Assembly (NCBI RefSeq): GCF_000305785.2
Contig: NC_018868.3
Span: forward strand, 186,001-250,000
Direction of reading: 5' to 3'
Length of the DNA: 64,000 nt
Origin: Simiduia agarivorans SA1 = DSM 21679
GTDB lineage: Bacteria > Pseudomonadota > Gammaproteobacteria > Pseudomonadales > Cellvibrionaceae
Positions 8,300-14,824 of the stretch are shown here, one piece after another (the first letter of the stretch is position 1; each line of letters opens with the position of its first letter). Below the pieces are notes generated by a model. The model did no database searches and was not told where the DNA came from. It worked only from the letters and a program-made list of their open reading frames with translations. The translations under genes were made by a program, and so were the position numbers.

Positions 8300-9087
8300 T
8301 CCTGTTCTCCTGTTGCCGAGAGTGGGTGGGTGACGACTTCGGGCCAGTGACCCACTTCTGCAAAGATTCGTTCAAAAACACGGTCCAAGTGGTTTGATTT
8401 CACAGGGGGGCAGCTGGCATAGGTGGCGGCCCAGAGGTGGGAGGCATAGGCCTTTCCCGCTTGGCTATATTCCGTTGTAAAGGTTGAACGTGGCATTTGA
8501 TTCAGCTTGCGAAAGCTGTTGGTATACGCCAGCGCGGCCTGGCTTAGCTGTTGATCGCATTCACCTAATAGATGATGCGGGTACAGGTAGTTTTGCAATT
8601 CGTGGTGGGGTATGCCTTCCGGTGTGCTGGGCGGGGCGATGCTATTGGGTTCGCTGTCGAGAAAAAGCGTACCCATGCTGGCCATTTCAGAGGTTCGCAT
8701 GTTCTTTGTGCCGTAGGCCGCCAGCAGCAAGGTGCCGTGTTCTGGGTGCCAGGTTTCTGCGCGGTAAAGAGTAAGCGCATGGCCGGGCATGAGTAAAATG
8801 GGCGAGGTCAGCGTGGGTGGTGAGGTTTGGAACTTACCCGTGCGATCGGTTTGGCCTATGATTTCAGCTTCGGTGCCCATTACGGCGGCCGCAGTGGTTG
8901 ATGTGAATACAACCCGGTGGAGGTGAATACTAACACCGCCAACCGGCTTTAATGTTTGTACGGAAAGTAATTGCCCTTGAAATACCGGCCCTGCGGGCCT
9001 TGTGCCTATGGAGGGTATACAGCCGGCGACCGCCCAAAGTACAGCGATTATCGGTAGTTTTCTGCGCAGGCTCAGACGATGCTTCAT
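8296..9087 (-). CDS. predicted lipoprotein with carboxypeptidase-regulatory-like region
   Basis: About 263 residues. A lipoprotein signal (RRKLPIIAVLWAVAGC) ends in a good lipobox, so it should be lipid-anchored. Residues about 35-110 (GQLLSVQTLKPVGGVSIHL, then GQTDRTGKFQT) look like a beta-sandwich of the carboxypeptidase-regulatory/transthyretin type found in envelope proteins. The remainder is unrecognised. The ATG at 9087 puts the positive residues next to the hydrophobic core; a TTG at 9108 is the alternative. First gene of an ATGA-coupled operon, divergent from the frameshifted membrane-protein gene. Confidence 0.6.
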   Translation of the reverse strand: MKHRLSLRRKLPIIAVLWAVAGCIPSIGTRPAGPVFQGQLLSVQTLKPVGGVSIHLHRVVFTSTTAAAVMGTEAEIIGQTDRTGKFQTSPPTLTSPILLMPGHALTLYRAETWHPEHGTLLLAAYGTKNMRTSEMASMGTLFLDSEPNSIAPPSTPEGIPHHELQNYLYPHHLLGECDQQLSQAALAYTNSFRKLNQMPRSTFTTEYSQAGKAYASHLWAATYASCPPVKSNHLDRVFERIFAEVGHWPEVVTHPLSATGEQE

Positions 9088-9177
9088 GGGCAAGTGATCA
9101 GTGCTCAAAGCTGAAGACTATAGCCAAATAAGTTGGTATTGTCTGCGGATAATTGCATGTTTGTACAGGAGGCTGTG

Positions 9178-9602
9178 ATGGCTGAAACTTCTGGCGATAA
9201 ACTCTATCTGGGTTTTTTGTTATTGGTGTATTTTGTTATATGGGTGGCGGTATGTTCGCTCTGGTTTAAGCCGGTGTTATTGCTCCAGGCTTCGATTTTT
9301 GCGGGCTTTTACCTTGTGTCGCATGCGATTGGTGTTTTTGGGCGCGGAAAAATCGGCCTGTCTGCTGATGGTGTGCAAACCTTGTTGTTGGTACCGGCTT
9401 TTTTATTGGTCCGATTGTTAACGAATGGTTTCTGGGCTACCGCCCGGAAGATGCTGCGATGGGGATGCTGGCTATGGCGCCGGCGTTTTTAGCGGGGCAT
9501 GTTGGCGCCATGTTATTTACGCTGCTCTGGTCTTCAGCGGAAGAAAATTTAAAAAAAGAGCGCGAACAGGCAGCAAAACGCAATAATCCTTATCCGGATT
9601 AA
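9178..9602 (+). CDS. membrane protein gene with internal -1 frameshift
   Basis: An AGGAGG precedes the ATG at 9178. Frame 0 gives a good hydrophobic protein for 76 codons and then degenerates into a Trp/Arg-rich tail, stopping at 9492 (104 residues). From 9405 the -1 frame continues in normal coding style (IGPIVNEWFLGYRPEDAAMG, then a hydrophobic helix and the charged tail ENLKKEREQAAKR) to a TAA at 9600-9602. A -1 shift yields a coherent protein of about 141 residues with three or four membrane helices. The switch point is a run of six T, exactly T TTT TTA. It could be a recent one-base loss, a sequencing error, or programmed frameshifting. The family is unknown. Confidence 0.6.
9399..9405 (+). 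other. slippery heptamer T TTT TTA at the frameshift point
   Basis: In frame 0 the codons are GCT TTT TTA, so the heptamer has the X XXY YYZ layout of -1 frameshift sites and is identical in sequence to the HIV-1 gag-pol site. A 6-bp hairpin (CTGGGC TACC GCCCGG) begins about 27 nt downstream, further than the usual 5-9 nt, which weakens the programmed explanation. Confidence 0.4.
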
Positions 9603-9786
9603 TGACTGTGATTGGCGTTTGGCTGGATTTTGAAAAAAAGCTGTGTAGTTTGTGTGGCCTTTAATCCAGCTTTTGAGCATTGATTTGCGTTGTATTCATG
9701 TCTTTTTTCTGCGCAAACCGCCTGGCAGACGATGGATCAACGTAATTGCAAATAATCGGATATGGCACGGATTTTAGGTCCGCGGC

Positions 9787-11235
9787 TTAACCAACCGGTA
9801 GCCGGATGGAAAACTCTGTACCCTCCCCAGGGGTGGAGTCTACGTGAATACTGCCTCCGTGATGTTCTGTAATAATAAAATAAGAGACCGATAAACCCAG
9901 CCCCGTGCCTTGGCCAACGTCTTTGGTGGTGTAAAAGGGTTCGAATATATGCCGGCGCACGTCTTCGGGCATGCCAGGGCCATTATCGACAAACCTCAAC
10001 AAAAACCAGTCTCCGTCAGTTTCTGCGTGGATGGCGATCGTGGGGTTGCTGGGCGCACCATAGTCCGCATGGGTGAACGCCTGGAATGCGTTACGCAGCA
10101 AATTCAGGATGACTTGCTGGATCTCTACCGCGGAGCAGGTCAGTGATGGGAGGTTGGTCTGATAATGTTTTTCAATTCTTGGCAAGGTGATTTCATCGCC
10201 CATGTCCAACTGCATACTGTTGATGGCGAGTTCGAGCGAGTTATCCAGCAGGGTGGGAATGTGGGTCGCGGTGTGATCCCGATGGTGTGAGCGGGAGAAC
10301 TCCAGCATGTTGTTGACAATGCGCGATGCGCGCTCGCCGGCCTCCCGTACATGGGCCAATAGTTTCGGCAGTTCCCTGCGTTGCCAGTAGGCTGAAAACT
10401 TTTCCGGATCCAACGCCATTTCTGCGGCAATGTCCAAGCTGGCCTTCAGAGTCATGTCGGTTCGGCGTTGTACGTTCTGGATGTTGCTCAGAATGGCGGC
10501 CAGCGGGTTGTTGATTTCGTGGGCCATGCCGGCCGCAAGCTCGCCGAGTGACAACATCTTCTCATTTTGAATCATCATGTTTTCCACTCTTACGCGCAGA
10601 GTGACGTCGTCTATACGGATAACGGCGCCACCCGCGGCATTGGCCACCAGAGGGTAAACGGTAATGTCCGAGTAGGTGGCCTGGCTGCCCTGGCCTTGCT
10701 TGAGGTTTTCGAGGGTTTGCGGCAATTGCTGGTCAATTGCGGCTTCTACCAGGCTTAGACTGATCGGCAGGTCTTCATAGATTTCGGTAATGATTTTGCC
10801 GAGTGCGACTCGCGAAGAAACGCCTATCTGGCGCTCGGCAGCGGCATTCCACAGTGTGATGTGGCCCGAGCGACTCACACCTATCAGAACGGAAGGCATG
10901 GAATTGATTATCGAATGCAAGTAGTCCTGGGTTTCCTTGAGGAGGTCCTCTGCGATTTCGCGACGGGCGAGGGTATCGCTTAATTGTGAGTTGATGTCGC
11001 GCAGGGAATCAGTTCGTTCTTGTACCCGGCTTTCCAATTCGTCTTTTGCACGTTTCAGTGCTTTGCGTGCTGCTTTGTACTTGAGCCGGCTTTTTTGCAA
11101 CAGCCCGATCATGAGTGCCTGCAGTGCGGAAAGGACGCCCAAAATCCATAGCAGTGTGTCCATGGAGTTACTTTCGCTGGCGTGCGCCGGAGCCGTGAAG
11201 CAGGCGCTCAGAATCAGCAGGGTAAGGGGGTGCAA
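9787..11235 (-). CDS. orphan PAS-domain sensor histidine kinase
   Basis: A 482-residue membrane kinase. An N-terminal signal or first helix (LTLLILSACFTAPAHA) and a second helix (about 25-46) are followed by a coiled coil (50-105), a PAS domain (about 107-215) and the kinase core. The H-box GMAHEINNPLAAI is near residue 240, the N-box NLLRNAFQAF near 380, G1 DNGPGMP near 422 and G2 GQGTGLGLSVS near 448. It autophosphorylates on the H-box His; the signal and partner are unknown because no response regulator adjoins it. The only short hydrophilic stretch outside the membrane is too small for a classical sensor domain, so sensing is probably through the membrane region or PAS. Confidence 0.9.
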   Translation of the reverse strand: MHPLTLLILSACFTAPAHASESNSMDTLLWILGVLSALQALMIGLLQKSRLKYKAARKALKRAKDELESRVQERTDSLRDINSQLSDTLARREIAEDLLKETQDYLHSIINSMPSVLIGVSRSGHITLWNAAAERQIGVSSRVALGKIITEIYEDLPISLSLVEAAIDQQLPQTLENLKQGQGSQATYSDITVYPLVANAAGGAVIRIDDVTLRVRVENMMIQNEKMLSLGELAAGMAHEINNPLAAILSNIQNVQRRTDMTLKASLDIAAEMALDPEKFSAYWQRRELPKLLAHVREAGERASRIVNNMLEFSRSHHRDHTATHIPTLLDNSLELAINSMQLDMGDEITLPRIEKHYQTNLPSLTCSAVEIQQVILNLLRNAFQAFTHADYGAPSNPTIAIHAETDGDWFLLRFVDNGPGMPEDVRRHIFEPFYTTKDVGQGTGLGLSVSYFIITEHHGGSIHVDSTPGEGTEFSIRLPVG

Positions 11236-11329
11236 GGCGGGCGACTCCTTTATGGTTATGAGCCTATTGTACGCGGGCTTTATAAGATTGCCATTTGGCT
11301 ATAATTTGGTCAAAAAGCGCTTTTAAATC

Positions 11330-11354
11330 AATTTGTTAGCATTTCAAACAAATT
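11330..11354. repeat. perfect 8-bp inverted repeat upstream of a strong promoter
   Basis: AATTTGTT (11330-11337) and AACAAATT (11347-11354) flank a 9-nt centre and end 2 bp before the TTGACA of the promoter at 11357. It could be an upstream protein-binding site or an AT-rich UP-like element. Confidence 0.4.
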
Positions 11355-11356
11355 CG

Positions 11357-11384
11357 TTGACAGGGCCCCTGAAATCGGTAGAAT
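11357..11384 (+). promoter_or_regulatory. stable-RNA-type promoter in front of the hairpin array
   Basis: Consensus TTGACA (11357-11362), a 16-nt spacer and TAGAAT (11379-11384), followed by GCGCGG. The GC discriminator is the same style as the two tRNA promoters of this window. Predicted transcription starts near 11391, 12 bp before the tRNA-like segment. Confidence 0.65.
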
Positions 11385-11402
11385 GCGCGGCTTCTGAACA
11401 AC

Positions 11403-11460
11403 GGGTGGTTAGCTCAGTTTGTAGTACAGAGTGAGCGGACAAGAACCCGCGCTCGGGTTC
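11403..11460 (+). pseudogene. tRNA-like 5' remnant
   Basis: GGGTGGT then TAGCTCAGTTTGTAG matches the acceptor strand, T8-A9 and D-arm of a tRNA; it shares 14 of 15 bases with the intact tRNA-His D-arm nearby. The expected closing GAGC of the D-stem comes only after extra bases, and no normal anticodon arm follows. A GGGTTCGA resembling a T-arm lies at 11455-11462 but is part of a hairpin. No matching 3' acceptor (ACCACCC) exists. I read it as a decayed tRNA gene that kept its promoter. Confidence 0.45.
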
Positions 11461-11465
11461 GACAA

Positions 11466-11520
11466 AATCGCCGGGAGCGATTTTGGGCATCGGCGATAGC
11501 CGATGGGGCGAAGCCCCGAG
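11466..11520 (+). repeat. 55-bp direct repeat, copy 1
   Basis: Identical to 11543-11597, 77 bp away. Each copy holds three consecutive perfect hairpins (AATCGC/GCGATT, ATCGGC/GCCGAT, GGGGC/GCCCC). Complete identity suggests recent duplication or a mobile palindromic repeat. Confidence 0.9.
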
Positions 11521-11542
11521 GGCCAGGACGGCCCGAGTCACT

Positions 11543-11597
11543 AATCGCCGGGAGCGATTTTGGGCATCGGCGATAGCCGATGGGGCGAAGCCCCGAG
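11543..11597 (+). repeat. 55-bp direct repeat, copy 2
   Basis: Exact second copy of 11466-11520. The 22 bp between the copies contain most of another perfect hairpin (GGGCC/GGCCC, 11520-11534), so copy 1, linker and copy 2 form an unbroken chain of hairpins. Confidence 0.9.
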
Positions 11598-11670
11598 CAC
11601 ATGGGTGAGGCAAGCGTTTACAAAGCGATGCTTTGTGCACAACCGAACGCTATCAATCTATGATTGATAG

Positions 11671-12054
11671 CCGGCCCCGAAGGGTGCGAGTCATTCCCGT
11701 CCGAACCCACCGAGCCATCTAGCGCACCATCCAAATCCCAATACCTACCGACCGCGAAACCGCAGCGCCCCCACCGCCAGCTCACAGGTCCAACCCCACC
11801 CCACGCTTTGCCGCTCAACGATACGTCCTGAACCCGTTCGCTCGCAGGCCATCCATGGTCTTTGCAAAGCGTGTGGTGGTGTTGGTCAATCACGTTGGTG
11901 CTATTTGTTCCGCGACAAGGCAGGAGGGCTTGCTGGCGAAGACGCTTAGCGCGCCATTAGGCCAACCTGACCCCAATCAGGGAACTTCCCGTTACATTTG
12001 CGATCTATTTCGATAATCAAGGAATTTGTGACCCGGTCGGGTCATTCGGTCGTA
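11671..12054. other. non-coding stretch, no gene recognised
   Basis: At 11682-11717 there is GGGTGCGAGTC and, 25 bp on, GAGCCA, which resembles a decayed T-arm and 3' end of a tRNA, possibly the other half of the remnant at 11403. From about 11700 to 11810 the plus strand is strongly C-rich. A short palindrome GACCC-GGTC-GGGTC lies at 12030-12043. I see no convincing reading frame, transposase or attachment site. Confidence 0.3.
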
Positions 12055-12089
12055 ATTCAGTGATAGTCGTCATCAATTTGTAACTGAAT
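12055..12089. promoter_or_regulatory. inverted repeat in the leader of the acidic peptide gene
   Basis: ATTCAGT (12055-12061) and ACTGAAT (12083-12089) are perfect 7-bp arms around a 21-nt centre, ending 38 bp before the ATG of the 28-residue peptide. It is either a protein operator with arms about two and a half helical turns apart or a leader hairpin. Confidence 0.35.
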
Positions 12090-12127
12090 GAGATAACACT
12101 AACCCTGAATATCAAAGGAGATATAAC

Positions 12128-12214
12128 ATGCAGGACTATCTGGAAGAGTTGTTGGAACAAGGGCAGTTGGATGAGTTGGACGAAGTCTGGGAGGTGGAAA
12201 TCCTGGAACTTTGA
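12128..12214 (+). CDS. 28-residue, highly acidic micropeptide
   Basis: AAAGGAG ends about 8 nt before an ATG that opens a 28-codon frame stopping at TGA 12212-12214. The peptide (starting MQDYLEELLEQGQLDELDE) has 11 Asp/Glu, seven Leu and no Lys or Arg; the pattern is that of one amphipathic, very acidic helix. A hairpin (12220-12236) follows the stop. There is no hydrophobic membrane span, no Cys and no leader-peptide run of a single amino acid, so neither a toxin of the membrane type nor an amino-acid attenuator is obvious. The strong ribosome site and the intergenic position support translation; function unknown. Confidence 0.5.
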   Translation: MQDYLEELLEQGQLDELDEVWEVEILEL

Positions 12215-12219
12215 CCGAT

Positions 12220-12236
12220 GCCGGTATAGCACCGGT
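12220..12236 (+). terminator. hairpin just after the acidic peptide gene
   Basis: GCCGGT-ATAGC-ACCGGT forms a 6-bp stem (one G-T pair) 6 nt after the stop codon. It is followed by TAATTTG rather than a T-run, so it is a weak terminator or attenuator candidate only. Confidence 0.3.
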
Positions 12237-12404
12237 TAATTTGCTACCCCCGTCACACCGACTCCCGCCTTTGTGGATCATACTTTAAGCTTCTATAGTT
12301 ACAGTCTGCCGGCGTATGCTGGGCAGCTGGGTTTCTACCCACTCGACGCCGGGTGAACAGAAAGCGCACAATCGAACCATAAACAGGCAGGACTACCTTT
12401 TTTT

Positions 12405-13718
12405 ATGCCCCTTGCTGAAAATGAACAGGCAGAGGCCATCTATATTTTCTCCGGCAATAAAATTATCCGGGAAATGCTGTATTCCGAGTTTGAGGCAATC
12501 CTGGATGGTTACGTTCCAATTCCGGATTTTGCCCGCAAACAGGTTCGGGCCGTCTATGTGCGTATCAATTCTCGTTTGGCGATCGTGGCCGCGGTTTTTT
12601 TTCTGATCGAATTTGATGCCGAGGGTTTTCCCGATCGGCGCTGGAATATCCCGTTGGGTCAATTGGCAGATACCGCAAGCAGCGGCCCGGATTTGGGGGC
12701 TGGTCCTATTCGCCTGGCTTGTGCATCCCAATGTGCTATCGACTGGCATCAGCCCAAGCTCTGGGATCCCAACCTGCAAACCGGCAGGAATAATTTTTCG
12801 CAGCTCAAAAAATGTGCAAGTGCCAACCGGTTGGGGTTGATTTTCAAGCGTGACGAAAAAGCCATCGAGCAGGAGACCATCCAGCAAACAGCGCAACAGC
12901 AAACCATGGAAGCCCGTTTGCATATGGCGCAGCTGATCAAAGATCAGCGGTTCAAAATGAGCGTGTTGAAAAACCAGTATCAGCAGCAAGTGGATAGTCT
13001 GAAGCTGGAGCATCAACAGCGGCTCGGGCATTACCAGTTGCAGCTGGAGGCGAAAAATCATGAGCTGCAAAGAATTCAGCTCGCCAACCAGCAATTAAAA
13101 GAGAAGACCGAAGCGCAGCTGGAAAAAATGGCGGGAATTCGCGAGTATTTCGAGCATAAGCTTCAGTCCGCACAGGCGGGTGAGCAGGAATCATTGCAGA
13201 GCCTTCAGGCTCAATATCAGGCAGAAATGCAGCTCAAACTTGATTCTGCCACGGCGGAGCTGGAGGAGCAGGTTCAGCTGCTGAATATGGAGCTTACCTA
13301 CCGCAACGAGCAGGAAGCCAGTCTGAATGAAGAAATTAACCGTTTGAAAGCCGAACTCCAGAATTTGATGAACAACAGTGGCAACGAACTGTTGAGTCAG
13401 CTTCAGGAGCAGGGCATCAATTTTGTATCTTATCAACCGGGTGCCGGACACATTACCATTCCGGTATCCGATCTGGCCGATTTCATGGAGAGCCCGGAAG
13501 AGTACGCAGCGCGCAAAATTGGTCTGAGCGGTACCCAATACCGCAATTGGCTTGCGCACTACCACAAACCCAATTGCTGCGCATTGAAATCTGATGGCAG
13601 TGTGTGCGGCGCCGTTATCGAGCGGGTCCATAATCCCAGAGACTTTCACCCGGGTGAAAATGATCGTTGCGCGGATCACCGTGCACCCGTTACCCAGACG
13701 TTTGCCGTCCTTTCGTGA
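12405..13718 (+). CDS. coiled-coil protein with C-terminal Cys/His cluster
   Basis: A 437-residue protein in three parts. Residues 1-145 are globular and contain a conserved-looking KIIREMLYSEFEAILDGYVP segment. Residues about 150-325 are a long Gln/Glu-rich coiled coil. The end (about 335-437) is globular and contains NCCALKSDGSVCGAVIERVH and a later NDRCADHR, a Cys/His pattern that could bind a metal ion. No ATPase motif is present, so despite the SMC-like coiled coil this is not a segregation ATPase. I do not recognise the family. Its TGA overlaps a GTG start of the PLP-enzyme gene, so the two are translationally coupled. The Shine-Dalgarno is distant (AGGA 13 nt upstream). Confidence 0.7.
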   Translation: MPLAENEQAEAIYIFSGNKIIREMLYSEFEAILDGYVPIPDFARKQVRAVYVRINSRLAIVAAVFFLIEFDAEGFPDRRWNIPLGQLADTASSGPDLGAGPIRLACASQCAIDWHQPKLWDPNLQTGRNNFSQLKKCASANRLGLIFKRDEKAIEQETIQQTAQQQTMEARLHMAQLIKDQRFKMSVLKNQYQQQVDSLKLEHQQRLGHYQLQLEAKNHELQRIQLANQQLKEKTEAQLEKMAGIREYFEHKLQSAQAGEQESLQSLQAQYQAEMQLKLDSATAELEEQVQLLNMELTYRNEQEASLNEEINRLKAELQNLMNNSGNELLSQLQEQGINFVSYQPGAGHITIPVSDLADFMESPEEYAARKIGLSGTQYRNWLAHYHKPNCCALKSDGSVCGAVIERVHNPRDFHPGENDRCADHRAPVTQTFAVLS

Positions 13719-14695
13719 ACCGGTCAGGGTCAGGTTTGCCTCCGTTGTCGGCGGTGGCCGACGGTGTTCCGTGTGAATTGCTGAATTGGTCTGTGGCTCG
13801 CGCCGCCGGTGTCGAGATATTTGTGCGACGCGACGATCTGTTGCCGGCCTGGGGGCAGGGCAACAAATTCTACAAGTTGTATTACAACCTGCAGGCGCTG
13901 CCCAGCGATGCGGTCTGCGTCAGCTTTGGCGGCCCATACTCCAATCATTTGCACGCACTGGCGCTGGTTGCGCAGAAAATGTGTGTGCACTCGGTGGGCA
14001 TTGTCCGTGGGTATGCCGGTAAATCCCTGACCCCAACGCTGGCGGATGCGCAGGCGGCGGGTATGCAGCTGGTGTTTGTTTCGCGTCGGGATTACGCACG
14101 TTACAGTGCGCCGCAAGTGGATGCTGGGCGACATGCCTGGTGCCAGGATAAGATCGGGATCAGAGATCGCCCTTTGCATATCATTCCAGAAGGGGGGGCT
14201 AATGCCGAGGGGTTGTGTGGTGCGCAGGTGTTGGCAGAGCGCATTCTGGCGCAACCCATAGTGGGCCCCGGACGCGCGCTGCATGCATTGTGGTTAGCTG
14301 TCGGCACGGGCACGACCTTGGCCGGACTGGTGAACGGCATAGGGGGCGATGCACGAGTGCAACAGGTGGTGGGTGTTCCGGTGATCGGGCCGCATCCGGA
14401 GCAGGGTTATCATCCGCTTTCAGAGAGCATTAAAGACCGCTGTGGTATCAACAGCCGCTGGCGACTCGAGACGGGATTCAGTTTGGGCGGTTACGCCAAA
14501 ACCACCCCGGAATACCTTGCATTTTTGCAGGATTTCTATCGGGAAACTGGTGTGCAGCTCGATCATGTATATACTGGGAAACTGTTTTGGGCACTCCGGT
14601 CCGGACTGATATCGGGTTCGATTGAGCGCGGCACGCGTTTGCTGGCAATGCACACGGGGGGGTTGCAGGGCTTACGGGGGCTGCAGGGGCAATAG
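13715..14695 (+). CDS. PLP-dependent enzyme, ACC deaminase/D-cysteine desulfhydrase family
   Basis: About 326 residues of fold-type II PLP enzyme. The PLP lysine lies in GQGNKFYKLYYN (family GNKxRKL, here with Phe-Tyr) and the adjacent GGPYSNHLHALA matches the substrate-carboxylate motif GGxxSNH. VGTGTTLAGL forms the phosphate cup. Family members cleave D-cysteine to pyruvate, H2S and ammonia, or deaminate 1-aminocyclopropane-1-carboxylate; the substrate is undetermined. I place the start at GTG 13715, which overlaps the previous TGA as GTGA; the longer frame from TTG 13667 would overlap by 52 bp. Confidence 0.75.
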   Translation: MNRSGSGLPPLSAVADGVPCELLNWSVARAAGVEIFVRRDDLLPAWGQGNKFYKLYYNLQALPSDAVCVSFGGPYSNHLHALALVAQKMCVHSVGIVRGYAGKSLTPTLADAQAAGMQLVFVSRRDYARYSAPQVDAGRHAWCQDKIGIRDRPLHIIPEGGANAEGLCGAQVLAERILAQPIVGPGRALHALWLAVGTGTTLAGLVNGIGGDARVQQVVGVPVIGPHPEQGYHPLSESIKDRCGINSRWRLETGFSLGGYAKTTPEYLAFLQDFYRETGVQLDHVYTGKLFWALRSGLISGSIERGTRLLAMHTGGLQGLRGLQGQ

Positions 14696-14824
14696 AGGCT
14701 GACGGCAATAGAAATTTGGCCTGTGAAAACACCTTGCGCTGAATGTGCACCGGGATTGTGAGCGCGCCGGATTTTGAATCTGGTCGCGCAAAAGTAAGAT
14801 GGCGACGTTTTTTTGGAATCGGTT

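Larger units (their letters stand above)
11443..11670. repeat. dense array of perfect hairpins
   Basis: Ten perfect inverted repeats occur in 228 bp: GAACCC/GGGTTC (11443-11460), CAAAATCGC/GCGATTTTG (11463-11485), ATCGGC/GCCGAT, GGGGC/GCCCC, GGGCC/GGCCC (11520-11534), then AATCGC/GCGATT, ATCGGC/GCCGAT and GGGGC/GCCCC again in the second 55-bp copy, ACAAAGC/GCTTTGT (11620-11636) and CTATCAAT/ATTGATAG (11650-11670). Loops are 3-6 nt. The segment lies downstream of a stable-RNA promoter, so an RNA product would be heavily folded. No protein-coding reading looks convincing in any frame. Confidence 0.6.

Noticed and set aside
9622..9670. GCTGGATT/AATCCAGC inverted repeat after the frameshifted gene
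   Set aside because: The arms are 33 bp apart with an A-rich centre and no T-run; it could arise by chance in this length.
11466..11597. Hairpin repeats as integron attC sites or a CRISPR array
   Set aside because: No GTTRRRY/RYYYAAC core sites, only two repeats, a 22-bp linker that is itself palindromic, and no integrase or cas genes nearby.
11344..11640. A 98-codon minus-strand open frame with an internally repeated peptide
   Set aside because: It is the translation of the hairpin repeats and the tRNA promoter; it has no ribosome site, and the repeated peptide simply follows the 55-bp DNA repeat.
11618..11893. A 91-codon minus-strand frame next to the hairpin array
   Set aside because: GTG start, odd composition (Gly, Trp, Asp rich) caused by the C-rich plus strand, no Shine-Dalgarno, and overlap with perfect hairpins.
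12405..13718. SMC- or ParA-like chromosome segregation ATPase
   Set aside because: The coiled coil is present but there is no Walker A, Walker B or ABC signature.
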